Program-made: the position numbers and the translations under genes
In this document: positions 36,660 through 46,051 of the stretch, piece after piece
How positions within the stretch are numbered: the stretch's first letter is position 1
Layout of the letters: every line of letters begins with the position of its first letter
The notes under the pieces: model-generated
What the model was told of the DNA's origin: nothing
Databases searched by the model: none
The model's input: the letters and a program-made list of their open reading frames with translations, nothing else
DNA from: Pseudomonas sp. SJZ079
GTDB lineage: Bacteria; Pseudomonadota; Gammaproteobacteria; Pseudomonadales; Pseudomonadaceae
Length of the DNA stretch: 64,000 nt
Reading direction: 5' to 3'
NCBI RefSeq assembly: GCF_007993865.1
Contig: NZ_VIUH01000012.1
Coordinates: 52,414-116,413, forward strand

Positions 36660-37398
36660 TGCCAATCGTATTCTGCTGGGTGTGAACATCGACCATGTGG
36701 CCACCCTGCGCCAGGCCCGAGGGACTCGCTACCCTGACCCGGTCAAGGCTGCATTGGACGCCGAAGAAGCCGGCGCCGACGGGATTACCGTACACCTGCG
36801 TGAGGACCGCCGGCACATTCAGGAGCGCGACGTGCGCGTGCTGAAGGACGTGCTGCAAACGCGGATGAACTTCGAGATGGGTGTCACCGAGGAGATGCTC
36901 GCCTTCGCCGAAAGCATTCGCCCGGAGCATGTCTGCCTGGTGCCGGAAACCCGTCAGGAACTGACCACCGAAGGCGGCCTGGATGTGGCCGGGCAAGAGG
37001 CGCGAATTCGCGCGGCGGTGCAGCGCTTGAGCGCGATCGGCTGCGAGGTGTCGTTGTTTATCGATCCCGACGAGGAGCAGATCGCGGCGTCGAAGCGCGT
37101 CGGCGCGCCGGCCATCGAGTTGCATACCGGGCGATATGCCGATGCCCATACGCCGGCAGAAACCGCCCGCGAACTGGCGCGGATCCGCGACGGGGTGGCG
37201 TGCGGTTTGGCCCATGGGCTGATCGTCAATGCCGGGCACGGCCTGCATTACCACAACGTCGAGCCGGTGGCGGCGATTGCCGGAATCAACGAATTGAACA
37301 TCGGTCACGCACTGGTGGCTCATGCGCTGTTCGTCGGCTTCAAACAGGCGGTGGTGGAAATGAAGCAGTTGATAGTCGCGGCCTCGGGGCGCGGCTAA
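36652..37398 (+). CDS. pdxJ: Pyridoxine 5'-phosphate synthase PdxJ
   Basis: A 248-residue TIM-barrel enzyme condensing aminoacetone phosphate derivative and deoxyxylulose phosphate to pyridoxine phosphate. Visible motifs are [17 protein letters not shown] at about residues 7-23, the catalytic glutamate region FEMGVTEEM, and the phosphate-binding [10 protein letters not shown] at about 196-205. Coupled to recO, it ends the lepA-pdxJ run. Confidence 0.95.
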   Translation: MTDANRILLGVNIDHVATLRQARGTRYPDPVKAALDAEEAGADGITVHLREDRRHIQERDVRVLKDVLQTRMNFEMGVTEEMLAFAESIRPEHVCLVPETRQELTTEGGLDVAGQEARIRAAVQRLSAIGCEVSLFIDPDEEQIAASKRVGAPAIELHTGRYADAHTPAETARELARIRDGVACGLAHGLIVNAGHGLHYHNVEPVAAIAGINELNIGHALVAHALFVGFKQAVVEMKQLIVAASGRG

Positions 37399-37459
37399 AA
37401 GCTTCGCAGCCAAGGCCGCTGCCTCTTGATCAAGGCTGCTCCGTCGCAATAGTTGCAGC

Positions 37460-37486
37460 TCTGTGGGCGCGGCCTCGGCCGCGAAA
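37460..37486. repeat. REP-like hairpin between pdxJ and cmoB
   Basis: TGTGGGCGCGGCCTCGGCCG resembles the Pseudomonas REP core (GTGGGAGCGG..). The hairpin CGCGGCC-TC-GGCCGCG lies at 37468-37483 and is followed by AAAAA. Placed between convergent genes, it may serve as terminator. Confidence 0.5.
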
Positions 37487-37500
37487 AAGCGCGATAACGG

Positions 37501-38469
37501 TCATGGCTTACGCGCGATCAGTACGGCGCGAGTCGGTGCGGGCAACCCTTCCAGCGTGCGGCTGCGGTCGGCCGGGTCGAGGAACTCCGGCAACGATTGA
37601 AAGCGCATCCAGTCGGTGGCGCGCTGCTCGTCTACCGAGGTCGTGCTGACGTCGACGCAGCGCACATCGACGAAGCCGGCGCGGCGCAGCCACAGTTCCA
37701 GAGCCGGGACCGAGGGCAGGAACCAGACATTGCGCATCTGCGCATAACGGTCTTCCGGTACCAGCACCTGCTGGGCATCGCCTTCCGCCACCAAGGTTTC
37801 CAGCACCAGCTCACCGCCCTTGACCAGGCAGTCTTTCAAGTCCAGCAGGTGGTCGATGGGCGAGCGCCGGTGGTACAGCACGCCCATGGAAAACACCGTG
37901 TCGAAGCCCTGCAACTTGCCGGGTAGTTCCTCGAACGCCAGCGGCAGGTGCCACACGGGCTGCTCGGGCAGGTAGTTCTTGATCGCCAGGAACTGGCAGA
38001 GGAACAGCCAGTTGGGGTCTATGCCCACCACGCTGTTGGCACCGGCACCGAGCATGCGCCACATGTAGTAGCCGTTGCCGCAGCCAACATCCAGCACGCG
38101 TTTGCCCTTGAGTTCGAGGAAGGGCGCGATGCGTTGCCACTTCCAGTCCGAGCGCCATTCGCTGTCGACATGCACGCCGAACAGCTCGAACGGACCTTTG
38201 CGCCAGGGAATCAGCCCTTGCAGTGCGGTCTTCAGCGCGGCGCGAGTGGGCTCATCGCAGGGGCCGTCGAAGCTGAAGCGTTGCAGCAGTTCCTGCTGCG
38301 CGACACTCAGCGGTGGCAAGGCTTGCACCGCGTCATACCAGCGTTGCAGGTCGCCGTGACCGACCGCCAGCTTGGTATCGATTTGTCCGGGCAAGTCGGC
38401 TGACCAGTCTTGCAGGGGGGTGCCCGCCAGTTGTTGTTGCAGGGCGTCGAGATCGAGGCGGTTGATCAT
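37501..38469 (-). CDS. cmoB: tRNA U34 carboxymethyltransferase CmoB
   Basis: A 322-residue SAM-like-cofactor enzyme that transfers a carboxymethyl group from carboxy-SAM to 5-hydroxyuridine-34 of tRNA, giving cmo5U. The Rossmann motif [20 protein letters not shown] is at about residues 124-143, with downstream [20 protein letters not shown] and [11 protein letters not shown]. It overlaps cmoA by 4 bases and follows it, making a two-gene operon for the whole modification. Confidence 0.95.
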   Translation of the reverse strand: MINRLDLDALQQQLAGTPLQDWSADLPGQIDTKLAVGHGDLQRWYDAVQALPPLSVAQQELLQRFSFDGPCDEPTRAALKTALQGLIPWRKGPFELFGVHVDSEWRSDWKWQRIAPFLELKGKRVLDVGCGNGYYMWRMLGAGANSVVGIDPNWLFLCQFLAIKNYLPEQPVWHLPLAFEELPGKLQGFDTVFSMGVLYHRRSPIDHLLDLKDCLVKGGELVLETLVAEGDAQQVLVPEDRYAQMRNVWFLPSVPALELWLRRAGFVDVRCVDVSTTSVDEQRATDWMRFQSLPEFLDPADRSRTLEGLPAPTRAVLIARKP

Positions 38470-39209
38470 GGCAAGGCGATCAGCGAGGCGAAATTAAGGC
38501 ATTGAAACCAGGGCACGACCTTGCTGAAGCCGGCGGCCAGCAGGCGCTCGCGGTGTTGTTCCAGGCTGTCGGGGATCATTACCTTCTCGATGGCGCTGCG
38601 CTTCTGGGCGATCTCCAGTTCGCTGTAACCATTGGCGCGCTTGAAGGCGATGTGCAGCTCGCTGAGCAGGTTGTGTTGCTCGCTATCTTCGAAGCGCAGT
38701 TTCTCCGAGAGGATCAGGGCGCCGCCTGGCAGCAGGGCCTGGCGGATACGACCCAGCAGGATCTGGCGTTGTGGCGGCTCGATGAACTGCAGGGTGAAAT
38801 TCAGCGCCACCAGAGAAGTTGGCTGAAATTCCAGGTTGAGGATGTCGGCCTCGATCACCTCGACCGGCAGCAGTTCCTGGAACATCGAGTCTTGCGCATG
38901 CAGGTATTCGCGGCAGCGTTCGACCATGGCGCTGGAGTTGTCCACGGCGATCACCCGGCAGTCCTCGATCTGCACATGCCGGCGTAGCGCTTGGGTGACC
39001 GCCCCGAGGGAGCTGCCTAGGTCATACAAGATGCTGTGCGGCTGGGCGAACTGGCCGGCGAGCACGCCGATGTTCTCGACGATGGTCGGGTAGCCGGGCA
39101 CCGAGCGTTTGATCATGTCCGGGAACACCCGCACCACGTCCTCATTGAAGGTGAAGTCCGGGACATGGGGCAGAGGCTGGGCAAAAAGACGGTCGGGGGG
39201 CTGGCGCAC
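38466..39209 (-). CDS. cmoA: Carboxy-S-adenosyl-L-methionine synthase CmoA
   Basis: A 247-residue enzyme that makes carboxy-SAM from SAM and prephenate for CmoB. The family block [20 protein letters not shown] is at about residues 21-40, the nucleotide-binding [19 protein letters not shown] at about 61-79, and [18 protein letters not shown] at about 134-151. The start codon is GTG at 39209 and the ribosome-binding site is weak. Confidence 0.94.
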   Translation of the reverse strand: MRQPPDRLFAQPLPHVPDFTFNEDVVRVFPDMIKRSVPGYPTIVENIGVLAGQFAQPHSILYDLGSSLGAVTQALRRHVQIEDCRVIAVDNSSAMVERCREYLHAQDSMFQELLPVEVIEADILNLEFQPTSLVALNFTLQFIEPPQRQILLGRIRQALLPGGALILSEKLRFEDSEQHNLLSELHIAFKRANGYSELEIAQKRSAIEKVMIPDSLEQHRERLLAAGFSKVVPWFQCLNFASLIALP

Positions 39210-39549
39210 AGAGATTCCAAGGAGGGGGCTACGGTGGGCATTTTACCCAAGACTCGGCGTTGACCAAACCCTGAGGATTTGCCGAACCGATAAAAGATAC
39301 AGAGGGGATGTCGTTTGTCGGTAAGTCGAGCCGGATATCAGACCTTGGTCTTATTCGTGTTTCGGACGAAAGGCCCAGGTTTGCGCGTGTGATTTTGAAA
39401 CAATTATTTTCCTTTAGCGGTCAAACTCTCCTGCAGCATCCCACCATGGAAAGGCGCATCTGACCGAAGCCCATCAACCGATGCAAGGTCGCCGTCTGCG
39501 CCAAGGTTCACCGTAGTTCAAGCAGATCAACTCTTAGGAGGGTCAGACG
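39210..39549. promoter_or_regulatory. Spacer before the cytochrome/flavoprotein pair
   Basis: A 340-base spacer, AT-rich in its middle (about 39360-39420). Small inverted repeats AGACC-TT-GGTCT (39340-39351) and TTCGT-N7-ACGAA (about 39354-39370) occur, but neither is strong enough to name. A good ribosome-binding site TAGGAGG lies just before 39550. No open frame is convincing. Confidence 0.4.
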
Positions 39550-39912
39550 GTGAAACACTTAGCCACTCCATTTATAGCGTTCTCCTTGTTCGCGGCGAGC
39601 AGTGCGCCTGCTTGGTCCGCCGAACCTACCGAGCCATCGGCCGAACCCCCGGCCGGGCGCCTGCTGGCGACACAATGCTTCCAGTGCCACGGCACTAACG
39701 GCAAGTCGCAAAGCGAAATCGACAGCATCGATGATGAAAGCGCTGATGAGCTGTTCGAAGAGCTGTTGGAGATGAAAGCCTCGCCCAAGGTCACGGTGAT
39801 GAATCAACAAGCCAAGGCATACAGCGACGCCGAGTTGCGCCTGATTGCCGATTATCTCGGCCGAACAGCGGGCAATGACGACGATGGACATGACGATCGT
39901 GATGATGACTGA
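39550..39912 (+). CDS. Periplasmic monoheme cytochrome c (FccA-like)
   Basis: A 120-residue exported cytochrome. Signal peptide cleavage is near PAWSAEP, one heme-binding CFQCH is at residues 43-47, and a likely axial Met is in KVTVMNQQAKAYSDAELRLI. The C-terminus is an Asp/His-rich tail (about residues 109-120). The length is that of small class I cytochromes paired with flavocytochrome c. It starts with GTG after TAGGAGG and lies 28 bases before the flavoprotein gene, so the two form one unit, and the cytochrome is presumably the flavoprotein's electron acceptor. Confidence 0.88.
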   Translation: MKHLATPFIAFSLFAASSAPAWSAEPTEPSAEPPAGRLLATQCFQCHGTNGKSQSEIDSIDDESADELFEELLEMKASPKVTVMNQQAKAYSDAELRLIADYLGRTAGNDDDGHDDRDDD

Positions 39913-39940
39913 TCCGCAACCAGCGACTGGAGGATAAATC

Positions 39941-41203
39941 ATGAACAGCTTGAATCGTCGTAAGTTTATCCAGGTTTGCGGCAGCGGTCTGGCGCTCGCG
40001 ACCTTACCCTTCTCATTGCATGCGGCCAGCGGCGCGCGCGTCGTGGTGATCGGCGGCGGCTTCGCCGGTGCCACTGCGGCCAAGTACCTGCGTCTGTTCG
40101 GTCCTGACCTGCAGGTGACCCTGGTCGACCCGGCGACTGCACATGTCTCCTGTGTCGGCAGCAACCTGGTGCTCACCGGCGAGACGCCCATTGGCGAGCT
40201 GACCAAACCATTCGCCGCGCTGAGTGACAAGTATGGCGTGGAGCTGGTGTCCGAGCCGGCTGTTTCAATCGACGCGGCCAACAAACGGGTCAGTCTGGCC
40301 AGTGGTGCGACGCTGGATTACGAGCATGTGATCCTGGCGCCGGGCATCGACTTCGAGCCGGTGTCCGGTCACGACTTCAACGTGATGCCGCATGCCTGGA
40401 TCGCCGGGGCGCAGACCACTCTGTTGCAGGAGCAATTGATGGCCATGGCGGACGGCGGCACCTTCGTGATCGCGATTCCCAAGACCCCGTTCCGCGCCCA
40501 TACCGCGCCCTATGAGCGGGCTACCGTGGTCGCCGACTACTTCCAGCGCAATAAGCCTGGGGCGAAGATCCTGATCCTCGATGCCAATGCCGCCATTGCC
40601 GGTATGAACCGTACCTTCACTGAGGCCTTCACCGGAGTCTACCGCGACATAGTCGAGTATGTGCCGAATGTAACGGTGAACGCGGCGGATGCGCTGAACC
40701 GGCGACTCGATATCACCCGGGAGGGGACGGCCAGTTCGGTGACGGCTGAAGTGATCAACCTGATTCCGGCGCAGAAGGCCGGGAAGTTGTTGTTCGACAG
40801 CGGCCTGGTACCTGACGGTAGCAAGTTCGCCCCGGTCAATCCGCTGAACTATGCGAGCACGCTGGCCCCTGAGGCGAACGTGCACATTCTGGGTGATTCG
40901 CAGTCGACGGGGCAGGCCAAGTCCGGGCACATGGCCAACTCACAGGCCAAGGTCTGCGTGGATGCTATTTTGCGTGATCTCGCCGGCCTGGCGCCGGACC
41001 CCGCGCCGAAAACTACCGCGGCGGCGTTCCCGCCGATTACCCGAAGGACGGCAAGTTGGACCACTACGACCTATTCATTCGATGCTGCGAGTATGAGCAT
41101 GGTCGCGAGTTCATCGGCCGAGGCACCCAAGCCGACCAAGGATATTCGTAAGGAGGAAGGACCGGGTTGGCTGATCAACTTGCTCAGCGATAGCTTCGCT
41201 TAG
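39941..41203 (+). CDS. Flavocytochrome c sulfide dehydrogenase-like flavoprotein (FccB-like), redox cysteines lost
   Basis: A 420-residue FAD protein with a Tat-type start (NRRKFIQVCGSGLALATL), a dinucleotide fold VVVIGGGFAGATAAKYLR and a family-like cysteine in HVSCVGSNLVL where FccB binds FAD covalently. In classical FccB a disulfide beside the flavin comes from the Cys of FRCPPGPYERA and the Cys of NTCYS near the C-terminus. Here these read FRAHTAPYERA and AAAFPPIT, so both cysteines are alanine or equivalent. Sulfide oxidation by the known mechanism is therefore doubtful. The paired cytochrome gene lies directly upstream. I checked for a frameshift at the C-terminus and the family ending (TASWTTTTYSFD, LLSDSFA) is in frame. 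Confidence 0.82.
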   Translation: MNSLNRRKFIQVCGSGLALATLPFSLHAASGARVVVIGGGFAGATAAKYLRLFGPDLQVTLVDPATAHVSCVGSNLVLTGETPIGELTKPFAALSDKYGVELVSEPAVSIDAANKRVSLASGATLDYEHVILAPGIDFEPVSGHDFNVMPHAWIAGAQTTLLQEQLMAMADGGTFVIAIPKTPFRAHTAPYERATVVADYFQRNKPGAKILILDANAAIAGMNRTFTEAFTGVYRDIVEYVPNVTVNAADALNRRLDITREGTASSVTAEVINLIPAQKAGKLLFDSGLVPDGSKFAPVNPLNYASTLAPEANVHILGDSQSTGQAKSGHMANSQAKVCVDAILRDLAGLAPDPAPKTTAAAFPPITRRTASWTTTTYSFDAASMSMVASSSAEAPKPTKDIRKEEGPGWLINLLSDSFA

Positions 41204-41213
41204 CAAGTTGCGC

Positions 41214-41256
41214 GCATCCGTAACGAGCCTGGGATGTCCGGGCCCATTACGGATGC
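41214..41256 (+). terminator. Inverted repeat after the flavoprotein gene
   Basis: GCATCCGTAA (41214-41223) pairs perfectly with TTACGGATGC (41247-41256) around a GC-rich 23-base loop. It begins 11 bases after the stop. No T tract is present, so it may be a REP-type element acting as terminator. Confidence 0.5.
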
Positions 41257-41359
41257 TGCGCCTTAGCGCATGACAGGGACGAACAGGCCTGCGTGGCGCA
41301 CGAGGGCGCCCGTATCTCCAGCTGGAGCATGGCCTGCCAGCGGGGCAGTCTCAGGCTCC

Positions 41360-41932
41360 TCACTTCAGTTGATCGGAAAAGAACTCGCCGGCGCCCTGCA
41401 AGGGTCCCAGTGGATTACGTTTGACCTCGAAGTGGCGGATGTTCGGCTCGCCGTTGCTGACCTTGTGCACCAGGGTGTTGTCGACCAGGACGAACACCGC
41501 GCGGAAGGCCCAGCCTTGCAGTTCGCGCTGTTTGCGGAAGTTGAACACGTCGGCCCAGAAACTGCCGACTCGCTGGGTATCGGTCTTGGTGAATTCGAAA
41601 GCGTAGCCAATGCAGCGATCCTTGGCTTCCAGGCATTTCACCAGACCGTCCGGTAGATAGGCGATGGGGATGTTCGGTTGCACGAACATCAGCCGCACGT
41701 CGATGAACGAGAGCATCTTGCCGTTGCCCTCGGCCAGTGGATCGAACCCCAGGGAGAACAGTTCTGAGCGGCTGGTTATGCCGTTAATCGCCTGGGAATA
41801 ACGCATTTCCGCATCCAGGTAATCGCTGAATGGCGATTGCACTTCGGTTCGTTCGCTGGGTAACAAGCTGCTGCACCCGCTTAGCCAGACCAGCACCATG
41901 ATCACTACGGCTTCACTCCAGCGTACTGCCAT
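41360..41932 (-). CDS. Conserved hypothetical lipoprotein
   Basis: A 190-residue protein with a lipoprotein signal (helix VVIMVLVWLSGC, lipobox LSGC, Cys20), so it is probably membrane-anchored in the periplasm. The mature part has a mixed alpha/beta look with FSDYLDAEMRYSQAINGITS and ELQGWAFRAVFVLVDNTLVH. I do not recognise a family. It stands alone between the flavoprotein and the chagasin-like gene. Confidence 0.75.
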   Translation of the reverse strand: MAVRWSEAVVIMVLVWLSGCSSLLPSERTEVQSPFSDYLDAEMRYSQAINGITSRSELFSLGFDPLAEGNGKMLSFIDVRLMFVQPNIPIAYLPDGLVKCLEAKDRCIGYAFEFTKTDTQRVGSFWADVFNFRKQRELQGWAFRAVFVLVDNTLVHKVSNGEPNIRHFEVKRNPLGPLQGAGEFFSDQLK

Positions 41933-42197
41933 GTTATCCCCCTAAGAAGTCAGATCCTGTCTATCTCCTATAGTCGATTTGGCCGGGCTCTGCCGTTTCC
42001 CGTGTAAACAACTTCCGCCGACAGCCGAGCGCTGGGGCGGCGCATGAGCAACCCTTCAGTGACCTTGGCTGTGCTTGAGGATGATGGCGCAAGCCCCGTT
42101 CTAGAGGTGCGCAGCAGGGCTGATGCAGGGCGGTGTGCGGTGTCGGCTCGGGCTGGTTCGTGCCGGAGTGGCGAGACGAGAGATTATTCGCGCCGAC

Positions 42198-42590
42198 TCA
42201 CTTCACCTGCAGGCGGCAGTCGAAGGTCTGCGCCGGGGCAACTTCGGGTTCCCAGGGACGCTGATAGGTCAGTAGCAGGTGACCTTCGCCGACCTGGTTG
42301 GCCAGGAAGCGCCAAGTCGATTGTCCGGCGCTGCCGACCAGACCGGCATCCTCCGGGTTGCTGTAGACCTCGGGGCCGAGGCTGTGCAGCACGCTTTTCG
42401 CGCTGTCGCGCAGCGTCCAGCGATAACCCGTGGTGGGGTTGCTCGGGAGTGTCAGCACAACTTGCTGGCCATTGTAAAGACGCAGCGGGCACTGGCTTTG
42501 CTGTTGCACTATCAGGCTGCTGGGTTGGTGTGCGCAGGCCGCCAACAGGGCGAGGCCGAGCGGCAGCAACATGCGGGAGGTGGTGATCAT
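42198..42590 (-). CDS. icp: Chagasin-like inhibitor of cysteine peptidases (I42 family lipoprotein)
   Basis: A 130-residue protein with lipobox LLAAC (Cys19) and the chagasin fold. Loop motif NPTTGYRW is at about residues 51-58, a second loop G-x-G-like VGSAGQSTWRF at about 85-95, and RPWEPE in the C-terminal strand pair. Chagasins tightly inhibit papain-like proteases by inserting these loops. The role in bacteria is unsettled; defence against foreign or own cysteine proteases is proposed. It is downstream of asrA on the same strand. Confidence 0.85.
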   Translation of the reverse strand: MITTSRMLLPLGLALLAACAHQPSSLIVQQQSQCPLRLYNGQQVVLTLPSNPTTGYRWTLRDSAKSVLHSLGPEVYSNPEDAGLVGSAGQSTWRFLANQVGEGHLLLTYQRPWEPEVAPAQTFDCRLQVK

Positions 42591-42639
42591 GGAGGACTCC
42601 TGTCATCGGCAAACGCCTGCCAGCATAGCGGTTGTGTGT

Positions 42640-42690
42640 GGCAGCGATAACCCGTAGACGACTGATTTCGCAGTCGACGGGGTCGCTGCC
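42640..42690. terminator. Long imperfect inverted repeat between asrA and icp
   Basis: GGCAGCGA (42640-42647) pairs with TCGCTGCC (42683-42690), and CGACTG (42659-42664) with CAGTCG (42671-42676) around ATTTCG. The arms in between (CCCGT/ACGGGG) also pair. The gap between asrA and icp thus holds one extended stem, fitting a terminator or mRNA-processing element. Confidence 0.55.
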
Positions 42691-42721
42691 ATGGGGTGTA
42701 TGGCGTAGCAGGGGCGCGCAT

Positions 42722-45106
42722 TTAGGCGAACAACACCTTGGCCACATCGTTGTAGCGCTTGGCGAAGTGCACGCTCATGCCCTCCTTGAGGTAGTCCGGC
42801 AGCTCGGCATAATCGCCACGGTTGGCGTCCGGCAGGATCAGCTCGAAGATCTTCTGCCGCCGCGCGGCGATGACCTTTTCGCGCACGCCGCCTATCGGCA
42901 GTACCCGGCCGGTGAGGGTCAGTTCGCCGGTCATCGCCACGCCTTTCTTCGGTGGCTGATTGCGCGCCAGCGACAACAGCGCGCTGGCCATGCTGACGCC
43001 GGCACTGGGGCCGTCCTTCGGGGTGGCGCCCTCAGGCACATGCAGGTGGATCGCGGCCTGGTCGAAGAAACCGGCTTCGCCGCCGAACTGTTTCAGGTGT
43101 GAACTGATGAAGCTGTGGGCGATTTCCGCCGACTCCTTCATCACCTCGCCGAGCTGGCCGGTGAGCTTGAAGCCGCGGCTCAGCGTGTGAGTGCGCGTCG
43201 CCTCGATCGGTAGGGTCGCGCCGCCCATACTGGTCCAGGCCAGGCCGGTGATCACACCGATGCCCGAGAGCAGCTGTTCGCTGCGAAACAGTGGCATGCC
43301 CAGGTAGTCCTCCAGGCTCTTCGGGCCGATCTTGACGGTGATTTCCGGATCGTCGAGCAGCTGTACCACGGCCTTGCGTACCAGCTTGCCGAGCTGCTTC
43401 TCCAGTTGGCGCACGCCGGCTTCGCGGGCATAGCCTTCGATCAGGGCCTTGAGGGCGGCATCGCTGATACTCAGTTTATGTTTGGGGACGCCGGCCTTCT
43501 TCAGTTGCTTGGGCCACAGATGGCGTTTGGCGATCGCCAGCTTCTCCTCGGTGATGTAGCCGGACAGGCGAATCACCTCCATGCGGTCGAGCAGTGGCCC
43601 GGGGATCGAGTCCAGGGTGTTGGCCGTGCAGACGAACAGTACCTTGGACAGGTCCAGACGCAGATCCAGGTAATGATCGAGGAATTCGACGTTCTGTTCC
43701 GGGTCGAGGGTTTCCAGCAGTGCCGAGGCCGGGTCACCCTGATAGCTGCTGCTCAGCTTGTCGATTTCGTCGAGCATGATCACCGGATTCATCACCTCGA
43801 CCTCTTTCAGCGCCTGCACCAGCTTGCCGGGCAGGGCGCCGATATAGGTGCGGCGATGCCCCTTGATCTCCGCTTCGTCGCGCATGCCGCCGACGCTGAA
43901 GCGATAGAAGGGCCGACCCAGGCTCTCGGCGATCGACTTGCCGATGCTGGTCTTGCCGACGCCGGGCGGGCCGACCAGCAGCACTATGCTGCCGGCGATC
44001 TCGCCCTTGAAGGCACCCACGGCGAGGAACTCGGTGATCCGCGCCTTGATGTCGTCCATCCCGGCGTGGTGTTGGTCGAGCACCCGGCGCGCGTGCTTGA
44101 GGTCGAGTTTGTCCTTGCCGACGATGCCCCAGGGCAGGGCGGTGGCCCAATCCAGGTAATTGCGGGTGACCGCGTATTCCGGGGAGCCGGTCTCCAGGAT
44201 CGACAGTTTGTTGAGTTCTTCATCGATGCGTTTGCGGGCCTGCTCGGGCAGGGTCTTGCCTTCCAGGCGCTGCTGGAACTGTTCGACGTCGGCACTGCGG
44301 TCGTCCTTGCTCAGGCCCAGTTCCTGCTGAATGATCTTCAACTGCTCCTTGAGGAAAAATTCGCGCTGGCGCTCGCCGATCTTGCTGTTGACCTCAGCCG
44401 ACAACTCCTTCTGCAAGCGGCCTACCTCGACCTCCTTGCGCAGCAGCGGCAACACCTTTTCCATGCGCTTGAGCATCGGCACGCAGTCCAGCACTTCCTG
44501 CAGTTCGATACCTGGGGCGCTGGTCAGGGCGGCGGCGAAGTCGGTCAGTGGCGAGGGGTCGTTGGGGCTAAAGCGATTCAGGTAGTTTTTCAGTTCCTCG
44601 CTGTACAGCGGGTTGAGCGGCAGCAGTTCCTTGATCGCGTTGATCAGCGCCATGCCATACGCCTTGATCTCGTCGCGCGGCTCGAGGTTGCTCTGCGGAT
44701 ACTCGACTTCCGCCAGGTACGGCGGTTTGCGGCTCAGCCAGCCACGGATGCGCACGCGTTTCAGGCCTTGCGCGACGAACTGCAGCTTGCCACCCTCTTC
44801 GGCGATATGGTGCACACGCACCAGAGTGCCGTGCTCGGGTAGCTCGTCCGGGGCGAAACTGCTGCCATCGGCGGGCGGTCTGTCGATGAAAAACAGCGCC
44901 AGGCTTTTGTGCGGGGTGTTGCTGACGCGCTCCAGGGTCTTGGCCCAGGGCTGCTGATTGACTATGACCGGCAGCACTTGTGCGGGGAAGAAGGGGCGGT
45001 TGTGGATCGGGATCACATAGAGCTTGTCCGGCAATTGCTGGTCGGGCAGGACAAGGTTGTTGCCGGTTTGCTCTGCGACTATGTCGATATCCTGAGGATT
45101 GTTCAT
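42722..45106 (-). CDS. asrA: Lon-type ATP-dependent protease AsrA
   Basis: A 794-residue second Lon-like protease. The N-terminal substrate domain begins about residue 28 (LYVIPIHNRPFFPAQVLPVI). The AAA+ module has Walker A GPPGVGKTSIGKS and Walker B PVIMLDEIDKL. The proteolytic domain has catalytic Ser in PKDGPSAGVSM and Lys in GGVREKVIAARR. It differs from housekeeping Lon in its N-terminus and ends KRYNDVAKVLFA. In P. aeruginosa, AsrA (PA0779) modulates the heat-shock response and aminoglycoside tolerance. Its position beside icp and a PruR-like gene is the same as I recall there. Confidence 0.88.
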   Translation of the reverse strand: MNNPQDIDIVAEQTGNNLVLPDQQLPDKLYVIPIHNRPFFPAQVLPVIVNQQPWAKTLERVSNTPHKSLALFFIDRPPADGSSFAPDELPEHGTLVRVHHIAEEGGKLQFVAQGLKRVRIRGWLSRKPPYLAEVEYPQSNLEPRDEIKAYGMALINAIKELLPLNPLYSEELKNYLNRFSPNDPSPLTDFAAALTSAPGIELQEVLDCVPMLKRMEKVLPLLRKEVEVGRLQKELSAEVNSKIGERQREFFLKEQLKIIQQELGLSKDDRSADVEQFQQRLEGKTLPEQARKRIDEELNKLSILETGSPEYAVTRNYLDWATALPWGIVGKDKLDLKHARRVLDQHHAGMDDIKARITEFLAVGAFKGEIAGSIVLLVGPPGVGKTSIGKSIAESLGRPFYRFSVGGMRDEAEIKGHRRTYIGALPGKLVQALKEVEVMNPVIMLDEIDKLSSSYQGDPASALLETLDPEQNVEFLDHYLDLRLDLSKVLFVCTANTLDSIPGPLLDRMEVIRLSGYITEEKLAIAKRHLWPKQLKKAGVPKHKLSISDAALKALIEGYAREAGVRQLEKQLGKLVRKAVVQLLDDPEITVKIGPKSLEDYLGMPLFRSEQLLSGIGVITGLAWTSMGGATLPIEATRTHTLSRGFKLTGQLGEVMKESAEIAHSFISSHLKQFGGEAGFFDQAAIHLHVPEGATPKDGPSAGVSMASALLSLARNQPPKKGVAMTGELTLTGRVLPIGGVREKVIAARRQKIFELILPDANRGDYAELPDYLKEGMSVHFAKRYNDVAKVLFA

Positions 45107-45163
45107 GCGGCACCTGTGGTTGCACGTTGAGTGCTACATGGGGCGCTGCGCGAGGTTTTTCAA

Positions 45164-45877
45164 TCAGCAGGGCGCGACGCTGGTCAGCGACAGACGTAAA
45201 TCCTGTATCCGTGCGTCGATCAGCGGAGTGAGCAAGGCGAAACAATCGCTCGGCTTCAGCCCAGCCTGTGGCGCGTCGATCAGCTCGCTCTGCAGGCGTT
45301 TTAGCAGCGGCTGTAGCGGCGCTGTACTCTGCGGATCGCTGAAGCGCTGGCAGAGGTCGCGCATCTGCATTTGTAGGCCCGCCGGGCAGCGCGTGTAGTT
45401 GGCGGCGCGCACCGCCAGGCCACGCAGGCGTGCCAGGTCTTCGAGGCTGCGGCAGGCCTGGCCAAGGCCGCGCAGTGCAGGGTGGCCGGACAGACACAGG
45501 CGGTCTTCGAGCTGTTCGATGACCGTCAGCAGGCCTTCGATCATGCAGCAATGCGCGGCGAAGTCGGCGGGATTGCGCCGCAGTTGCGGCCAGTCCTGTT
45601 GCAAGGGCGCCAATTGCAGGCTTGCACCTGGCCAGTTCAGCCAGAGCTGATCGAGTTCGCGGGCCAGGCCGTTGCGCTGACTGACATTGGCGAGGTCCCG
45701 TTGTGCGCCCAGGCCGCGATGCTTCTGCAGGGTTTGCAGCAGCTCCACGGCACGTTGCAACGTGCTGTGTTGCAGTTGGCTGAGTGCCTGCCGATGGCGG
45801 CGCGTGGCGCGGTGAGTCAACCATTGGCCGAGCAGAAATAGCGCCAAGGCCAACGCCAGGGCAATACTGAGCTCCAT
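45164..45877 (-). CDS. Membrane-anchored helical protein with NIT-like motif, paralogue A
   Basis: A 237-residue protein with one N-terminal helix (SIALALALALFLLGQWLT) and an all-helical cytoplasmic-looking domain. It contains LQKHRGLGAQ, recalling the QxxRG signature of nitrate/nitrite-sensing (NIT) domains. Other blocks (FAAHCCMIEGLLTVIEQLED; LARLRGLAVRAANYTRCP; CFALLTPLIDARIQDLRLSL) recur in the protein encoded at 51458-52156. Start ATG 45877 is chosen by comparison with that paralogue; a GTG at 45895 is possible. It follows asrA upstream on the same strand. The function is unknown. Confidence 0.75.
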   Translation of the reverse strand: MELSIALALALALFLLGQWLTHRATRRHRQALSQLQHSTLQRAVELLQTLQKHRGLGAQRDLANVSQRNGLARELDQLWLNWPGASLQLAPLQQDWPQLRRNPADFAAHCCMIEGLLTVIEQLEDRLCLSGHPALRGLGQACRSLEDLARLRGLAVRAANYTRCPAGLQMQMRDLCQRFSDPQSTAPLQPLLKRLQSELIDAPQAGLKPSDCFALLTPLIDARIQDLRLSLTSVAPC

Positions 45878-46051
45878 AGGGTGATACCTCGACACAGCGA
45901 ACGGACAGTGCCAGTGACTTGCAACTCTCCTGCCAGCGGGCCAGAAGCCCGGTGTGAGTGGCAGGGCAGGTGAGGCCGGCGCTGCTTGCTGCTCCGTTGT
46001 TGGGCATGCACTGCAAGCTCCGGCTATTTTAGTGCGCGCACGTTATCGCCT

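Noticed and set aside
39340..39370. Short inverted repeats before the cytochrome gene as named operators
   Set aside because: Arms of five bases are expected by chance in a 340-base spacer; mentioned only as part of the spacer.
41020..41203. Possible frameshift near the end of the FccB-like gene
   Set aside because: Another frame reads sensibly for a few dozen codons (PKDGKLDHYD), but the annotated frame keeps the family-like ending TASWTTTTYSFD and LLSDSFA, so no shift is needed.
42044..42586. Plus-strand open frame of 180 codons over the icp gene
   Set aside because: Arg/Gly/Cys-rich translation; the reverse strand encodes a lipoprotein with the NPTTGY chagasin motif.
43406..44842. Plus-strand open frame of 478 codons opposite asrA
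   Set aside because: No domain, composition of an antisense frame, fully covered by the Lon-type protease.
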